Positions 46,986 to 56,385 of a DNA stretch of 64,000 nucleotides are shown one piece after another. How positions within the stretch are numbered: position 1 is the stretch's first letter; each line of letters opens with the position of its first letter. Where the stretch lies: positions 105,688-169,687 of the forward strand of contig JAJFKX010000046.1 of assembly GCA_021772985.1 (NCBI GenBank). Direction: 5' to 3'. A model generated the notes under the pieces. The model worked only from the letters and a program-made list of their open reading frames with translations, did no database searches and was not told the DNA's origin. The position numbers and the translations under genes are program-made. This DNA comes from Gammaproteobacteria bacterium (lineage in GTDB: Bacteria; Pseudomonadota; Gammaproteobacteria; Xanthomonadales; Wenzhouxiangellaceae).

Positions 46986-49156
46986 TGGTTGATTTCCAAT
47001 GGTGTTAAATTGGCATATGCAAGAACCAGCCATTTACTGCCGGCATCTTCAAAATTGACCTGTACCCGTGCATGTGCACCGTCCCCTTCCAGTTGTATAA
47101 TCATGCCATCACCAAACTTTTGATGATTTACAGCCTGGCCTAAATAAAAGCCATCGCCGGCGGGATCATTAACGGCAACGGTTGGACCACTGGAGTAATG
47201 GCTGCCCTGTCCGATACGAGGGCGGACTGTCTCCGCTAATTCTGTAGGAATCTCAGCGATAAACCTCGATGGGCGACACAGGTTTTGGTTACCATGCATC
47301 CGCCGTACTTCGGCATGACAAAGATACAATTGTTCACGTGCCCGGGTCATGCCTACGTAGCACAAGCGGCGTTCCTCCTCGAGGTTACCGGCTTCTTCAA
47401 TCGAACGTTGATGCGGGAACAGTCCTTCTTCCATTCCAACCACAAATACCAGTGGGAACTCCAAGCCCTTGGCTGAATGCAAGGTCATCAGTTGCACACA
47501 ATCATCCCAATCTTCACCCTGGGCTTCACCGGCTTCCAATGCTGCTTGCGCTAGAAAAGAGCTGAGTGGTGTCATGCCGGCTTGTTCATCTTCATAAGAC
47601 AATATGAAACTATCAGCGGCACGAATTAATTCATCCAGGTTTTCCCTGCGGGATTCAGCTTTTTCAGGTCCTTCTTTGTCATAATGAGCGGGTAAATCAG
47701 TCGCCTGTAATACTGCGCGGACCTGGTTTCCCAAAGTCAGTTCAATCTCAGGTTGGTGCAACTCGGCGAGCAATTGCAGAAAATTCTGCAATGATCCACG
47801 CAAGCGGCCAGCTTGTTTGGAGGCACAAACCTGCTGTGCTGCCTGCCACAAGGAAACGCCGGCATCTGCTGCCAGTGCCCGTAGTTGGCTGACGCTGCGT
47901 TCACCGATCCCGCGGTTAGGGGTATTCACAACCCGTTCGAAAGCAGCGTCATCATCCGGGTTTGAGATCAGTCGCAGATAACCCATTGCATCCTTAATTT
48001 CAGCCCGTTCGAAAAAGCGCAGTCCACCGTAAACACGGTAAGGCAGGCCTTCGCGCAATAATACTTGTTCAAACAGGCGTGACTGGGCATTGGATCGGTA
48101 CAAGATTGCGCATTCCTCGGCGCGCCGGTCGTTATTAATCCATTGCTGAATCTGGCCAATACTGAATTCAGCCTCATCCTCTTCGTTGTATGCGCTGTAA
48201 ATACGTACCGGGTTACCTGCGTCTGACTCTGTCCACAGGTTTTTTCCGAGCCGTTCATGATTGCGGGCAATCACTGCATTGGCTGCTGCCAGGATATTGC
48301 CGGTAGAGCGATAGTTTTGTTCCAGGCGTACCGTTTTGGGCTGAAAATCCTGGACAAAAAACTGCACATTTTCGACTCTGGCGCCCCGCCAACCATAGAT
48401 TGATTGGTCATCATCGCCAACCGCAAACACGTTACCTTGGTTGCCTGCCAGCATTCGAATCCAGGCGTACTGGATGGTATTTGTATCCTGGAATTCATCA
48501 ATCAGCAAATGAGGAAACCGTTGCCGGTATTGTTCCAGTAATGATGGATTTTCCAGCCATAATTCATGCGCACGCAGTAATAGTTCAGCAAAATCGACCA
48601 GGCCGCTTTGCTTACACTGATGTTCATAAGCTTGATAAATCTGCACCCAGCCGCTGATCATGGCATTGTCATAATGCTCAATATCATTAGGCCTCAAGCC
48701 TTCATCCTTGCGGGCATTGATATACCATTGTGCCTGCCTGGCGGGCCATTGGTTTTCATCCAGGCCCTGTTCACGAATCAGTCGGCGAATCAACCGGTAT
48801 TGATCATCACTATCAATAATCTGAAAACTGTCAGGTAATCCGGCCAGATCATGGTGGGTGCGCAGTAAACGGTGTGCCAAACCATGAAAAGTACCTACCC
48901 ACATGCCGCGGGTTGGTATCTGCAATAAATCCTGAACCCTGTGACGCATTTCACTGGCGGCTTTGTTGGTAAAAGTGACCGCCATTACACTTAATGGTGA
49001 AACATGCTCGACCTGGATCAACCAGGCCAATCGATAAACAAGTACCCGTGTTTTACCACTGCCTGCACCGGCCAGCACCAGCAAGTGACCAGCAGGCGCA
49101 CTGACTGCTTCACGTTGTGCATCATTGAGCGGATCTAGAAGGTGGGAAACATCCAT
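46982..49156 (-). CDS. uvrD: DNA helicase II
   Basis: A 724-residue superfamily 1A helicase for mismatch and nucleotide excision repair. N-terminal LNDAQREAVSAPAGHLLVLAG, Walker A AGAGSGKTR, motif II LLIDEFQDTN, motif III VFAVGDDDQSIYGWRGA, motif V LMTLHSAKGLEFPLVFVVG and motif VI VGMTRAREQLYL. The C-terminal tail (KFGDGMII ... KWLVLAYANL) is the UvrD rather than the Rep form. Followed directly by the hydrolase and pyrF. Confidence 0.95.
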   Translation of the reverse strand: MDVSHLLDPLNDAQREAVSAPAGHLLVLAGAGSGKTRVLVYRLAWLIQVEHVSPLSVMAVTFTNKAASEMRHRVQDLLQIPTRGMWVGTFHGLAHRLLRTHHDLAGLPDSFQIIDSDDQYRLIRRLIREQGLDENQWPARQAQWYINARKDEGLRPNDIEHYDNAMISGWVQIYQAYEHQCKQSGLVDFAELLLRAHELWLENPSLLEQYRQRFPHLLIDEFQDTNTIQYAWIRMLAGNQGNVFAVGDDDQSIYGWRGARVENVQFFVQDFQPKTVRLEQNYRSTGNILAAANAVIARNHERLGKNLWTESDAGNPVRIYSAYNEEDEAEFSIGQIQQWINNDRRAEECAILYRSNAQSRLFEQVLLREGLPYRVYGGLRFFERAEIKDAMGYLRLISNPDDDAAFERVVNTPNRGIGERSVSQLRALAADAGVSLWQAAQQVCASKQAGRLRGSLQNFLQLLAELHQPEIELTLGNQVRAVLQATDLPAHYDKEGPEKAESRRENLDELIRAADSFILSYEDEQAGMTPLSSFLAQAALEAGEAQGEDWDDCVQLMTLHSAKGLEFPLVFVVGMEEGLFPHQRSIEEAGNLEEERRLCYVGMTRAREQLYLCHAEVRRMHGNQNLCRPSRFIAEIPTELAETVRPRIGQGSHYSSGPTVAVNDPAGDGFYLGQAVNHQKFGDGMIIQLEGDGAHARVQVNFEDAGSKWLVLAYANLTPLEINH

Positions 49157-49171
49157 GCGTTAGCTGTGTAA

Positions 49172-50449
49172 TTAGTGCTTCAAGGCGCGATGCCCGATAT
49201 CGTTGCGAAAGAAACAATCCGCCACTGTGATTTGTTCTATGGTTGCATAAGCATGTGCTCTGGCAGCGGTAAAATCATCACCCAAAGCGGTGACACATAA
49301 AACCCTGCCGCCGGCTGTAATTGGTTGTTGGTTGTCATTCAGTTTGGTGCCGGCGTGAAAAACCATCAGATCATCACTGGGGCTCGGCAGATTGGATAGT
49401 ATGCTACCTTTTGAGTAAGCTCCAGGGTACCCATTCGCAGCCAGAACGATACCCAACGCAGGCCGCTGATCCCAGCTGACATCGAATGCAGCCAACTGGT
49501 TATCCAATGCAGCCTCGATTAAATCCACCAGGTCACTGTTCAAGCGCATCATTAATGGTTGGGTTTCCGGATCACCCATACGGCAGTTGTACTCCAGTAC
49601 ATGTGGTTGGCCGGTGTCATCTATCATTACGCCGGCATATAAAAAACCGGTATAAGCCAAGCCATCATCAGCTAGTCCCTGCAGGCTGGGTTGGATCACC
49701 CGGGTTTCAATTAAAGCCTGAATTTTATCGGTGACCACCGGTGCCGGTGAATATGCGCCCATGCCGCCGGTGTTCGGTCCCAGGTCACCATCGAAGGCGC
49801 GTTTGTGATCCTGAGAGCTGGGAAAGGCGATGTAATCAGTGCCCGAGGCCAACACTATAAAACTGGCTTCTTCACCACAAAGGAACTGTTCAATGACCAC
49901 TTGTTGACCGGCATCACCGAACTGGTTGTGCTCCAGCATGCTGCGTACGGCTTGTTCCGCCTGCGCTTTGGTTTCAGCAATAATGACGCCCTTGCCGGCT
50001 GCCAGGCCACTGGCCTTGATAACCACCGGCATGGTTTGATTCTGCAAATAGGCGAGTGCATCTGACAACTCTGAAAAGTTTGCATAAGCAGCTGTCGGGA
50101 TATTGTGGCGCAGCATAAAATCTTTGGCGAATGCCTTCGAGCCTTCCAGTCTTGCGGCTGCTGCAAGTGGTCCAAAACAACGCAAACCTGCATCATTAAA
50201 ACGGTCCACAATACCATCCACCAAAGGTGCTTCGGGCCCGACCACGGTAAGCGCGATCGATTCCTGACGGGCCAGTGTCAACAGTTGGTCAATATCTTCG
50301 GCAGCCACCGGTACATTGTGCGTCTTGGGTAATACAGCCGTACCGCCATTGCCGGGCGCGACCATGATTTCAGTAACTCGATTGGACTGTGACAGCTTCC
50401 ATGCCAGTGCATGTTCACGCCCTCCGGAGCCGATAAGTAATACCTTCAT
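49172..50449 (-). CDS. purD: Phosphoribosylamine-glycine ligase
   Basis: A 425-residue ATP-grasp enzyme, second step of purine synthesis. N-terminal MKVLLIGSGGREHALAWKL, ATP-grasp core VIKASGLAAGKGVIIAE, PSSQDHKRAFDGDLGPNTGGMGAYSPAP and LEYNCRMGDPETQPLM. Length is standard. It lies 42 bases after purH on the minus strand. Confidence 0.96.
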   Translation of the reverse strand: MKVLLIGSGGREHALAWKLSQSNRVTEIMVAPGNGGTAVLPKTHNVPVAAEDIDQLLTLARQESIALTVVGPEAPLVDGIVDRFNDAGLRCFGPLAAAARLEGSKAFAKDFMLRHNIPTAAYANFSELSDALAYLQNQTMPVVIKASGLAAGKGVIIAETKAQAEQAVRSMLEHNQFGDAGQQVVIEQFLCGEEASFIVLASGTDYIAFPSSQDHKRAFDGDLGPNTGGMGAYSPAPVVTDKIQALIETRVIQPSLQGLADDGLAYTGFLYAGVMIDDTGQPHVLEYNCRMGDPETQPLMMRLNSDLVDLIEAALDNQLAAFDVSWDQRPALGIVLAANGYPGAYSKGSILSNLPSPSDDLMVFHAGTKLNDNQQPITAGGRVLCVTALGDDFTAARAHAYATIEQITVADCFFRNDIGHRALKH

Positions 50450-50491
50450 AGAATTATAGATTTATTCATTCAAAGATTGTTGCGGTGGCGG

Positions 50492-52090
50492 CTAATGGCG
50501 AAAATGCCGTTGTCCGGTAAATACCATGGTCATGCGATGTTCGTTGGCGGCATCGATGACTTCCTGATCGCGCATTGAACCGCCTGGTTGGATGATAGCA
50601 GTGACCCCGGCAGCATGCGCTTGATCTATGCTGTCCCGGAATGGAAAAAATGCTTCTGAAGCCATCGCACATCCGGCCAGTTCGAATTGAGCATCATCGG
50701 CTTTTACCACTGCGATACGCGCACTGTCAATCCGACTCATCTGCCCAGCACCGATACCCAGACTTCGATGGTCTCTGGCATACACCACTGCGTTGGATTT
50801 AACGAAGCGCACCAGTTGCCAGGCGAATAGCAGATCCTCCCATTCCTGTTCGCTGGGTGGACGATCAGTGACGGTCGACATAGCGGTACGACCCACTGTA
50901 TCGTGGTCGGCCTGTTGAACCAGGTAGCCGCCATCGATGCGACGGTATTCCAAACCTGTCGGGCCTGCCTGTTTATCCGTTGGCATGCTCAGAACCCGGA
51001 TATTAGGTTTCTCCGCTAGTACCGGAAGTGCTGAATCAGCGATTTCTGGGGCCAACAAAACTTCCAGAAACTGGTTGTTGAGTAGCTGACGCGCAAAGTC
51101 ATCATCGATAGTACTATTGACGGCAATGATACCGCCGAAAGCTGAGATCGAATCGCAGGCGAAAGCCCGTTGATAGGCTTCTGGCAGCGTTGCTGCACAA
51201 GCAACCCCGCAAGGGTTGGCGTGTTTGACGATAACACAGGCTGCCAGCATACGTGATTCAGAAGCGATTGCCTGCAGGCAACTCCAGGCAGCATCAGCAT
51301 CCATAAGATTGTTATATGACAAGGGCTTGCCCTGGTGCTGTCTGGCGGCGGCGAAGCCGGTGTCAGTGTGCCCCGATTGGCAATAAAAGGCTGCTTCCTG
51401 TTGCGGGTTTTCGCCATATCTCAAACTGTCCACTTGCTCAAGGTTAAGCGTCAGTTTTGCTGGGAGGTCATCCTGGTCAGAGTTCAGCTGCTGCTGCAAA
51501 TAGTTACTGATAGCTGCGTCGTATGCACTGGTTAACCTGAAACCCTTTAATGCGAGTTGCTGTCGCGCCGCATGTGCCGGCATCAAAGGCAATTGATTGA
51601 TAACGTCCTGATAATCCGCCGGATTGGTAAGCACTGTGACCCATTGATGGTTTTTACAGGCGGCACGTAACATCGCTGGGCCGCCGATATCGATTTGTTC
51701 TATGGCGTCGTTGAAGGAGCAACCCGGCTGGGTAATGGTTTGAGTAAACGGGTACAGATTGACAACCAGCAGGTCAATTCCTTTGATATCGGAAGCCAGC
51801 ATGATATCTGCATCCAGATCACGCCGGCCCAGCAAGCCAGCATGGATTTTAGGGTGTAGTGTTTTAACCCGGCCATCCATAATTTCCGCCTGGCCGGTGA
51901 TTTCACTGACAGCTGTAACCGACAGGCCTGCCGCCAGTAACACTTTAGCTGTTCCGCCGGTACTCAGCAGTCGAATGCCATGCGCAGACAGTGCCTGCGC
52001 CAGTTCAACGACACCGGTTTTATCAGAAACACTGATTAATGCGGTCTTGATCGTACAATCGTCACGGTGGTTGGGCATATTGGCAAGCAT
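50492..52090 (-). CDS. purH: Bifunctional AICAR transformylase / IMP cyclohydrolase
   Basis: A 532-residue enzyme for the last two steps to IMP. The N-terminal IMP cyclohydrolase has ALISVSDKTGVVELAQAL, LSTGGTAK and GRVKTLHPKIHAG. The transformylase part has RYGENPQQEA, VVKHANPCGVA-type VIVKHANPCG and the C-terminal HRMTMVFTGQRHFRH. All key residues look intact. Start at 52090 or an ATG four codons later; neither has a clear ribosome site. A long hairpin separates it from fis. Confidence 0.96.
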   Translation of the reverse strand: MLANMPNHRDDCTIKTALISVSDKTGVVELAQALSAHGIRLLSTGGTAKVLLAAGLSVTAVSEITGQAEIMDGRVKTLHPKIHAGLLGRRDLDADIMLASDIKGIDLLVVNLYPFTQTITQPGCSFNDAIEQIDIGGPAMLRAACKNHQWVTVLTNPADYQDVINQLPLMPAHAARQQLALKGFRLTSAYDAAISNYLQQQLNSDQDDLPAKLTLNLEQVDSLRYGENPQQEAAFYCQSGHTDTGFAAARQHQGKPLSYNNLMDADAAWSCLQAIASESRMLAACVIVKHANPCGVACAATLPEAYQRAFACDSISAFGGIIAVNSTIDDDFARQLLNNQFLEVLLAPEIADSALPVLAEKPNIRVLSMPTDKQAGPTGLEYRRIDGGYLVQQADHDTVGRTAMSTVTDRPPSEQEWEDLLFAWQLVRFVKSNAVVYARDHRSLGIGAGQMSRIDSARIAVVKADDAQFELAGCAMASEAFFPFRDSIDQAHAAGVTAIIQPGGSMRDQEVIDAANEHRMTMVFTGQRHFRH

Positions 52091-52180
52091 GATTCAAAAA
52101 ACATGAAATTTTACCATGCCGACGCTATAAAATCGGGATAAATCAGCGCAGCCGACAGGAATTATATGTTCTCAAACCAG

Positions 52181-52213
52181 TAAGCTATCAATCTAATATT
52201 GATAGCTTACTCA
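52181..52213. promoter_or_regulatory. 14-base perfect hairpin at the fis 3' end, before purH
   Basis: AGTAAGCTATCAAT at 52181-52194 pairs perfectly with 52200-52213 around loop CTAAT, and includes the fis stop codon. In the minus-strand direction no T run follows, so it is not a standard terminator. It could protect the fis mRNA 3' end or set the fis:purH ratio. Confidence 0.55.
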
Positions 52214-52455
52214 CGCAGCTTGTGGCGGTTCAATCTTTGTCGCAGAGTGGCTCGGGTAATGCCCAGTAACTGTGCAGCCTTCGATTGATTCCCTTGTGTG
52301 TATTCCATTACTGCACGCAACATTCCGATTTCAGTTTCATCGATAATACGCTGATAAATGCCGGTGCATTCAGCATTTCCGATATCGGATAAAAACCGCT
52401 GGGTGATTTGAAAAGCATGACCCGATAAGGACGAGCTGCCGCGATTATTCAACAT
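52207..52455 (-). CDS. fis: DNA-binding protein Fis
   Basis: An 82-residue nucleoid protein. The C-terminal half MLRAVMEYTQGNQSKAAQLLGI followed by TRATLRQRLNRHKL is the Fis helix-turn-helix with its preceding dimer helices. It is shorter than the 98-residue E. coli protein at the N-terminus, lacking much of the invertase-stimulating beta hairpin, as in pseudomonads. Order fis-purH-purD matches Pseudomonas; dusB, usually beside fis, is absent here. Confidence 0.92.
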   Translation of the reverse strand: MLNNRGSSSLSGHAFQITQRFLSDIGNAECTGIYQRIIDETEIGMLRAVMEYTQGNQSKAAQLLGITRATLRQRLNRHKLRE

Positions 52456-52572
52456 GTGTCACTGTCATTTTATCCATTAATGAGGCCAGCACTGTGCCTC
52501 AATATCATTAATGTTAGATACATTAAGTACTATAAGGTATGGAAAGCTTGAATTACCAGCTTGAACTTATCC

Positions 52573-53226
52573 TTATTGACTGCCGTTGACAGGATCCAGG
52601 CTGAGTTCATCGGTGGCACTCAGTGCCTGAGCTTCATGGTAGCGCTGGACTTCTACATGATATTGTTCGCGCACCCGTCGTTGTTTCTCAGATACTTCAT
52701 TCAAACGTGCCCGTTGGCGGCTTAGCGATTCCCGTAATGATTGCGCTGTATCGTAAAGGGTGGAGTAAACCAGCCCCTTTTGATCGGAAACCTGTCGTTG
52801 CATGCTCTCAGCATCAGATAAATGCTCACGTAATTGTGCAACCTGTCGTTGAATCAGTTCCCGTTCTTTAGTAAGAATATCCAGTGAGCGATCGCGAACC
52901 ATGGCGATATCGTCAACGTTGCGGTAGGTTGCCAAAAGCAGGCGTTTTTTTACCCTTGCCGCTCGCTGGTTCTGACTTAATTCAGCTTGCAGGAGCATAT
53001 TAGGCACATCGGCATCTTCGATATGTTCGACTACGACACCCTGGTCATTTAATCGTTGATGTTCTTCGCGAATCATTTCCGGTGGGACATTGTGGCCATA
53101 GTGAATCTCGCCGTTTTCGTCTAACCACTTATAAACCGATTGTGCCAATGCACACGGAGAGACTACCAGCGTGAAGAGCAGCGCCAGCCGTACCCTTAAA
53201 CGGCGATGAGTTATGATGCACTCCAT
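52573..53226 (-). CDS. DUF4124 domain protein with coiled coil
   Basis: A 217-residue exported protein. After a signal sequence (about 1-28, ending CALAQ) comes a DUF4124 domain (VYKWLDENGEIHYGHNVPPE) and then a long coiled coil (about 85-200) rich in Gln, Arg and Glu. Function unknown. The gene overlaps the pyrE 3' end by 16 bases. In pseudomonads a DUF4124 gene also neighbours pyrE. Confidence 0.85.
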   Translation of the reverse strand: MECIITHRRLRVRLALLFTLVVSPCALAQSVYKWLDENGEIHYGHNVPPEMIREEHQRLNDQGVVVEHIEDADVPNMLLQAELSQNQRAARVKKRLLLATYRNVDDIAMVRDRSLDILTKERELIQRQVAQLREHLSDAESMQRQVSDQKGLVYSTLYDTAQSLRESLSRQRARLNEVSEKQRRVREQYHVEVQRYHEAQALSATDELSLDPVNGSQ

Positions 53227-53864
53227 ATCGTTTGATAGTCTAGCATAGCCTGTTGATATTGCTGTAGGTTTTTGGTTTGGCCCAGAAACCCGATCAAATC
53301 CTGTAATCTGGCAATAGAAATCACCGGAATCCCCTCTTTTGCGAGTTCCTGTTTGGCGGATAGTTCCCCCTGGCCACGTTCTTCACGGTCAAGTGCCACC
53401 AGCAAAGCGGCCGGCTGAGCACCGGCTGTCTGGATCATTTGTATGGCTTCACGGGCTGAGGTGCCGGCTGATACCACGTCATCAATGATCACTACTTTGC
53501 CGGCCAGCGGAGCGCCAACCAATTTCCCACCTTCACCATGATCTTTGATTTCTTTGCGGTTATAAGCCCAGGGTAAATCACGGGCTGGATCATCAACTCG
53601 CGGTTGCGCATATTCACTGGCCAGTGAGGCAGCCAATGGTATGCCTTTATAGGCAGGTCCGAATAACATATCGAATGGCAGATCCGCATGTTTGAGCGCT
53701 TGCCGGTAACAGCTGCACAATTGATGCAAGGCCACCCCGCTGGAAAACTGTCCCGCATTAAAAAAATAGGGACTTTGGCGCCCGGATTTCAGCGTGAATT
53801 CGCCAAACCGCAGCGCTTGAACTGCTACGGCTAGTTCTAAAAACTGTTGAGTATGTTGGTACAT
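53211..53864 (-). CDS. pyrE: Orotate phosphoribosyltransferase
   Basis: A 217-residue enzyme joining orotate and PRPP. PRPP-binding VVIIDDVVSAGTSAREAI near 120-137, GPAYKGIPLA and the N-terminal LKSGRQSPYFFNAG substrate loop are all standard. Divergent from the exonuclease gene across a 226-base gap. First gene of the minus-strand nucleotide cluster. Confidence 0.96.
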   Translation of the reverse strand: MYQHTQQFLELAVAVQALRFGEFTLKSGRQSPYFFNAGQFSSGVALHQLCSCYRQALKHADLPFDMLFGPAYKGIPLAASLASEYAQPRVDDPARDLPWAYNRKEIKDHGEGGKLVGAPLAGKVVIIDDVVSAGTSAREAIQMIQTAGAQPAALLVALDREERGQGELSAKQELAKEGIPVISIARLQDLIGFLGQTKNLQQYQQAMLDYQTIWSAS

Positions 53865-54090
53865 TGATTACCCGTTGTTTAAAAGCATACCAAGGGATTT
53901 TTGAGCACACATGCATAGGCTTGTAATTCCAACCGAATGCATAAATACAAGTTGTTATGGCGCAGTTTAATGGCAACCGGTCAACTTGCAATGTGCTGCA
54001 TATCAGATGTATCCCCTAATTTGGGATGATATCAGACATAATCAGAGGTTTCTAAGGTTAATTGCATGGCTTTTCCAGGACCATGACGCT

Positions 54091-54879
54091 ATGCTGCCAG
54101 CTATGCGAGTTATTACATTAAATGCCAATGGCATCCGTGCCGCAGCACGTAAAGGTTTTTTTGATTGGTTGTTGAAACAGCAGGCAGATGTGGTTTGTAT
54201 TCAGGAAACCAAAGCGCAGGTTGAGCAACTAAGTGATCAGATTTTTCACCCGCTGGGTTACAACTGTGAGTATGCCGATGCGGTGAAAAAGGGCTATAGC
54301 GGCACCGCCATATATAGTCGGGTAAAACCTCAATCGATCAAGATTGGTCTGGACTGGCCGGCAATCGACACAGAAGGCCGTTGGTTACAGTACAATTTTG
54401 AAAATATCTCGATTGTGTCATTGTATTTGCCTTCAGGGTCTTCCGGAGATGAGCGCCAATCGGTCAAGTATCAGGTGATGGATTACATGACACCGCATTT
54501 GCAGGATATGTCTACTGATAACCGCGAATGGATTATTTGTGGTGATTGGAACATTGTACATACTGAAAAAGACATCAAAAACTGGAAAAGCAATCAGAAA
54601 AATTCTGGCTGCTTGCCGGAAGAACGTGCCTGGCTGGATCGGGTGTTTTTTGATCTGGGTATGGTTGATGCATTTCGAATGGTCGATCAGCGTGATCAGC
54701 AATACACTTGGTGGTCCAATCGAGGTCAGGCGTGGGCCAATAACACCGGTTGGCGGATTGATTACCATGTAGTTAGTCCCGGTCTTCGGGATAAGGTCAA
54801 GGCAGCAGCCATTTACCGGGACGAACGTTTTTCGGATCATGCGCCATTGACGATTGATTATGACGTCACCTTGGTTTAG
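54091..54879 (+). CDS. xthA: Exodeoxyribonuclease III (ExoA) at the crc locus
   Basis: A 262-residue endonuclease/exonuclease/phosphatase-fold enzyme acting on abasic sites. Metal and catalytic residues all appear: Asn in TLNANGIRAA, Glu in CIQETKA, Asp/Asn in ICGDWNIVH, Asp in GWRIDYHV and Asp-His in FSDHAPL. It sits next to pyrE, where pseudomonads carry the catalytically dead homologue Crc. The start at 54091 follows AGGA by about 10 bases; ATG 54103 (MRVITLNANG) gives the more common N-terminus. The longer frame from 53986 is unlikely. Confidence 0.92.
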   Translation: MLPAMRVITLNANGIRAAARKGFFDWLLKQQADVVCIQETKAQVEQLSDQIFHPLGYNCEYADAVKKGYSGTAIYSRVKPQSIKIGLDWPAIDTEGRWLQYNFENISIVSLYLPSGSSGDERQSVKYQVMDYMTPHLQDMSTDNREWIICGDWNIVHTEKDIKNWKSNQKNSGCLPEERAWLDRVFFDLGMVDAFRMVDQRDQQYTWWSNRGQAWANNTGWRIDYHVVSPGLRDKVKAAAIYRDERFSDHAPLTIDYDVTLV

Positions 54880-56138
54880 TGACTGAACAACTCAAACAAT
54901 CGGTCAGCAGGCGTGGCTGGCAGGAAATTTTGCTGAATCGGCGAATGTTGATTTGCATATTTTTGGGGTTTAGTTCAGGTCTGCCGCTGTATGTGCTTAT
55001 CCAGTTATTACCAGCATGGTTGCGTACCGAAGGTGTAGACTTGGCAACCATCGGGCTGTTCAGCCTGATTTCATTGCCTTATACATGGAAGTTTCTTTGG
55101 TCACCGCTGCTGGATCGCTTTGCAGTTACCAGCTTGGGGCGTCGCCGTGGCTGGATGCTGATCACTCAGATTTTGTTGTTGATAAGTATTATCTGGATAG
55201 GCAACTTCGAGCCTGAGCAATCATTGAACATGATTGTTTATCTGGTGTTGGCGATTACCGTCGCCAGCGCCAGCCAGGATATTGCCATTGATGCTTATCG
55301 TCGTGAATTGCTGGCGGATGACGAGTTGGGAACGGGCACCGCAATTCATGTAAATGCCTATCGCTTGTCTTCATTGGTACCAGGTTCACTGGCATTGATT
55401 CTGGCAGATAGTTTTGGCTGGCAATTGGCGTTCTGGGTCACCGGGGCATTCATGCTGGTGGGTATTGTGATGACCTTGAGTGTGCGCGAGGTCAGTGACT
55501 CAACTATTGCTCCCCGCACGTTACGCAGTGCAGTGATAGAGCCATTTCGTGAGTTTCTGGCTCGTAACGGTTCAGGCCAGGCCATGCTGATACTAGCGTT
55601 TATGTTGTTGTATAAGCTTGGCGATAATATGGCTGTGGCTCTGGAAACGCCTTTTTTCCTGGACCAGGGATTCAGTTTGACGGAAATTGGAACAGTCAAA
55701 AAACTGTCAGCATTATGGGCTTCAATCGCAGGGTCTATCGTCGGTGGCGTGGTCATGCTGAAACTGAACATCAACCGCTCACTGTGGTTGTTCGGTGTGG
55801 TGCAAATTATTTCGATTCTCGGTTATGCAATGCTGGCCCATGTTGGCTACTCGCTGTTGATGCTGTTCATTGCCGTCAGTTTTGAGTATTTTGGGGTCGG
55901 CTTGGGGACTGTTGCACTGACTGCATATATTGCCCAGCAAACCAGCATCAAATTTGCCGCTACCCAGTTTGCCTTATTGACCAGCCTGGCCGCGGTGCCC
56001 AGGACTTTTGCAAATGCCAGTACCGGTTTCATTATCGAAGCGATGGGTTATTTTAATTTCTACCTGCTGTGCTTTGCACTGGCGATTCCGGGGATGCTGT
56101 TATTGTTTAAAGTGGCACCATGGAAACGTTTGGATTAG
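54879..56138 (+). CDS. AmpG-like MFS permease
   Basis: A 419-residue major-facilitator protein with about 12 membrane segments. N-terminal FLGFSSGLPLYVLIQLLPAWL, IGLFSLISLPYTWKFLWSPLLDRF and ASASQDIAIDAYRREL are AmpG hallmarks; AmpG imports GlcNAc-anhydroMurNAc peptides for wall recycling. It starts with GTG sharing a base with the exonuclease stop. Related permeases can carry other substrates, so AmpG proper is likely but not certain. Confidence 0.88.
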   Translation: MTEQLKQSVSRRGWQEILLNRRMLICIFLGFSSGLPLYVLIQLLPAWLRTEGVDLATIGLFSLISLPYTWKFLWSPLLDRFAVTSLGRRRGWMLITQILLLISIIWIGNFEPEQSLNMIVYLVLAITVASASQDIAIDAYRRELLADDELGTGTAIHVNAYRLSSLVPGSLALILADSFGWQLAFWVTGAFMLVGIVMTLSVREVSDSTIAPRTLRSAVIEPFREFLARNGSGQAMLILAFMLLYKLGDNMAVALETPFFLDQGFSLTEIGTVKKLSALWASIAGSIVGGVVMLKLNINRSLWLFGVVQIISILGYAMLAHVGYSLLMLFIAVSFEYFGVGLGTVALTAYIAQQTSIKFAATQFALLTSLAAVPRTFANASTGFIIEAMGYFNFYLLCFALAIPGMLLLFKVAPWKRLD

Positions 56139-56143
56139 CAACG

Positions 56144-56238
56144 GTGCTGGTGGGCTGGTTGGTCAATATCCATGGACTGCATTGAGATTATTGGCAAAGG
56201 CCTTTCAGCCCCGGTCAACCGCAGCTTGCCACCAGCAC
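56144..56238. repeat. Large inverted repeat after the AmpG-like gene
   Basis: GTGCTGGTGG at 56144-56153 pairs exactly with 56229-56238, and a nested GGTTG/CAACC pair inside extends the fold. The core has the palindrome AAAGGCCTTT. The 95-base structure starts 5 bases after the permease stop. It has no T tail, so it may be a REP-like or stabilising 3' hairpin. Confidence 0.5.
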
Positions 56239-56385
56239 TGACAAATCCACAGGAACCGTTATTATCGAATCGATAGAGCGCTAGACTTTAGTCGAGGCGG
56301 GTTTTATGCTAGCCGATTCCTGTCATTTGGCCAGTATTCTGTAATGTACTCAGTTGTTTTATTGTGGTTGCGGGATTTGCGTATT

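Noticed and set aside
54091..54879. Catabolite repression protein Crc
   Set aside because: Position fits, but the catalytic residues that Crc lacks are all present, so exonuclease III is the better call.
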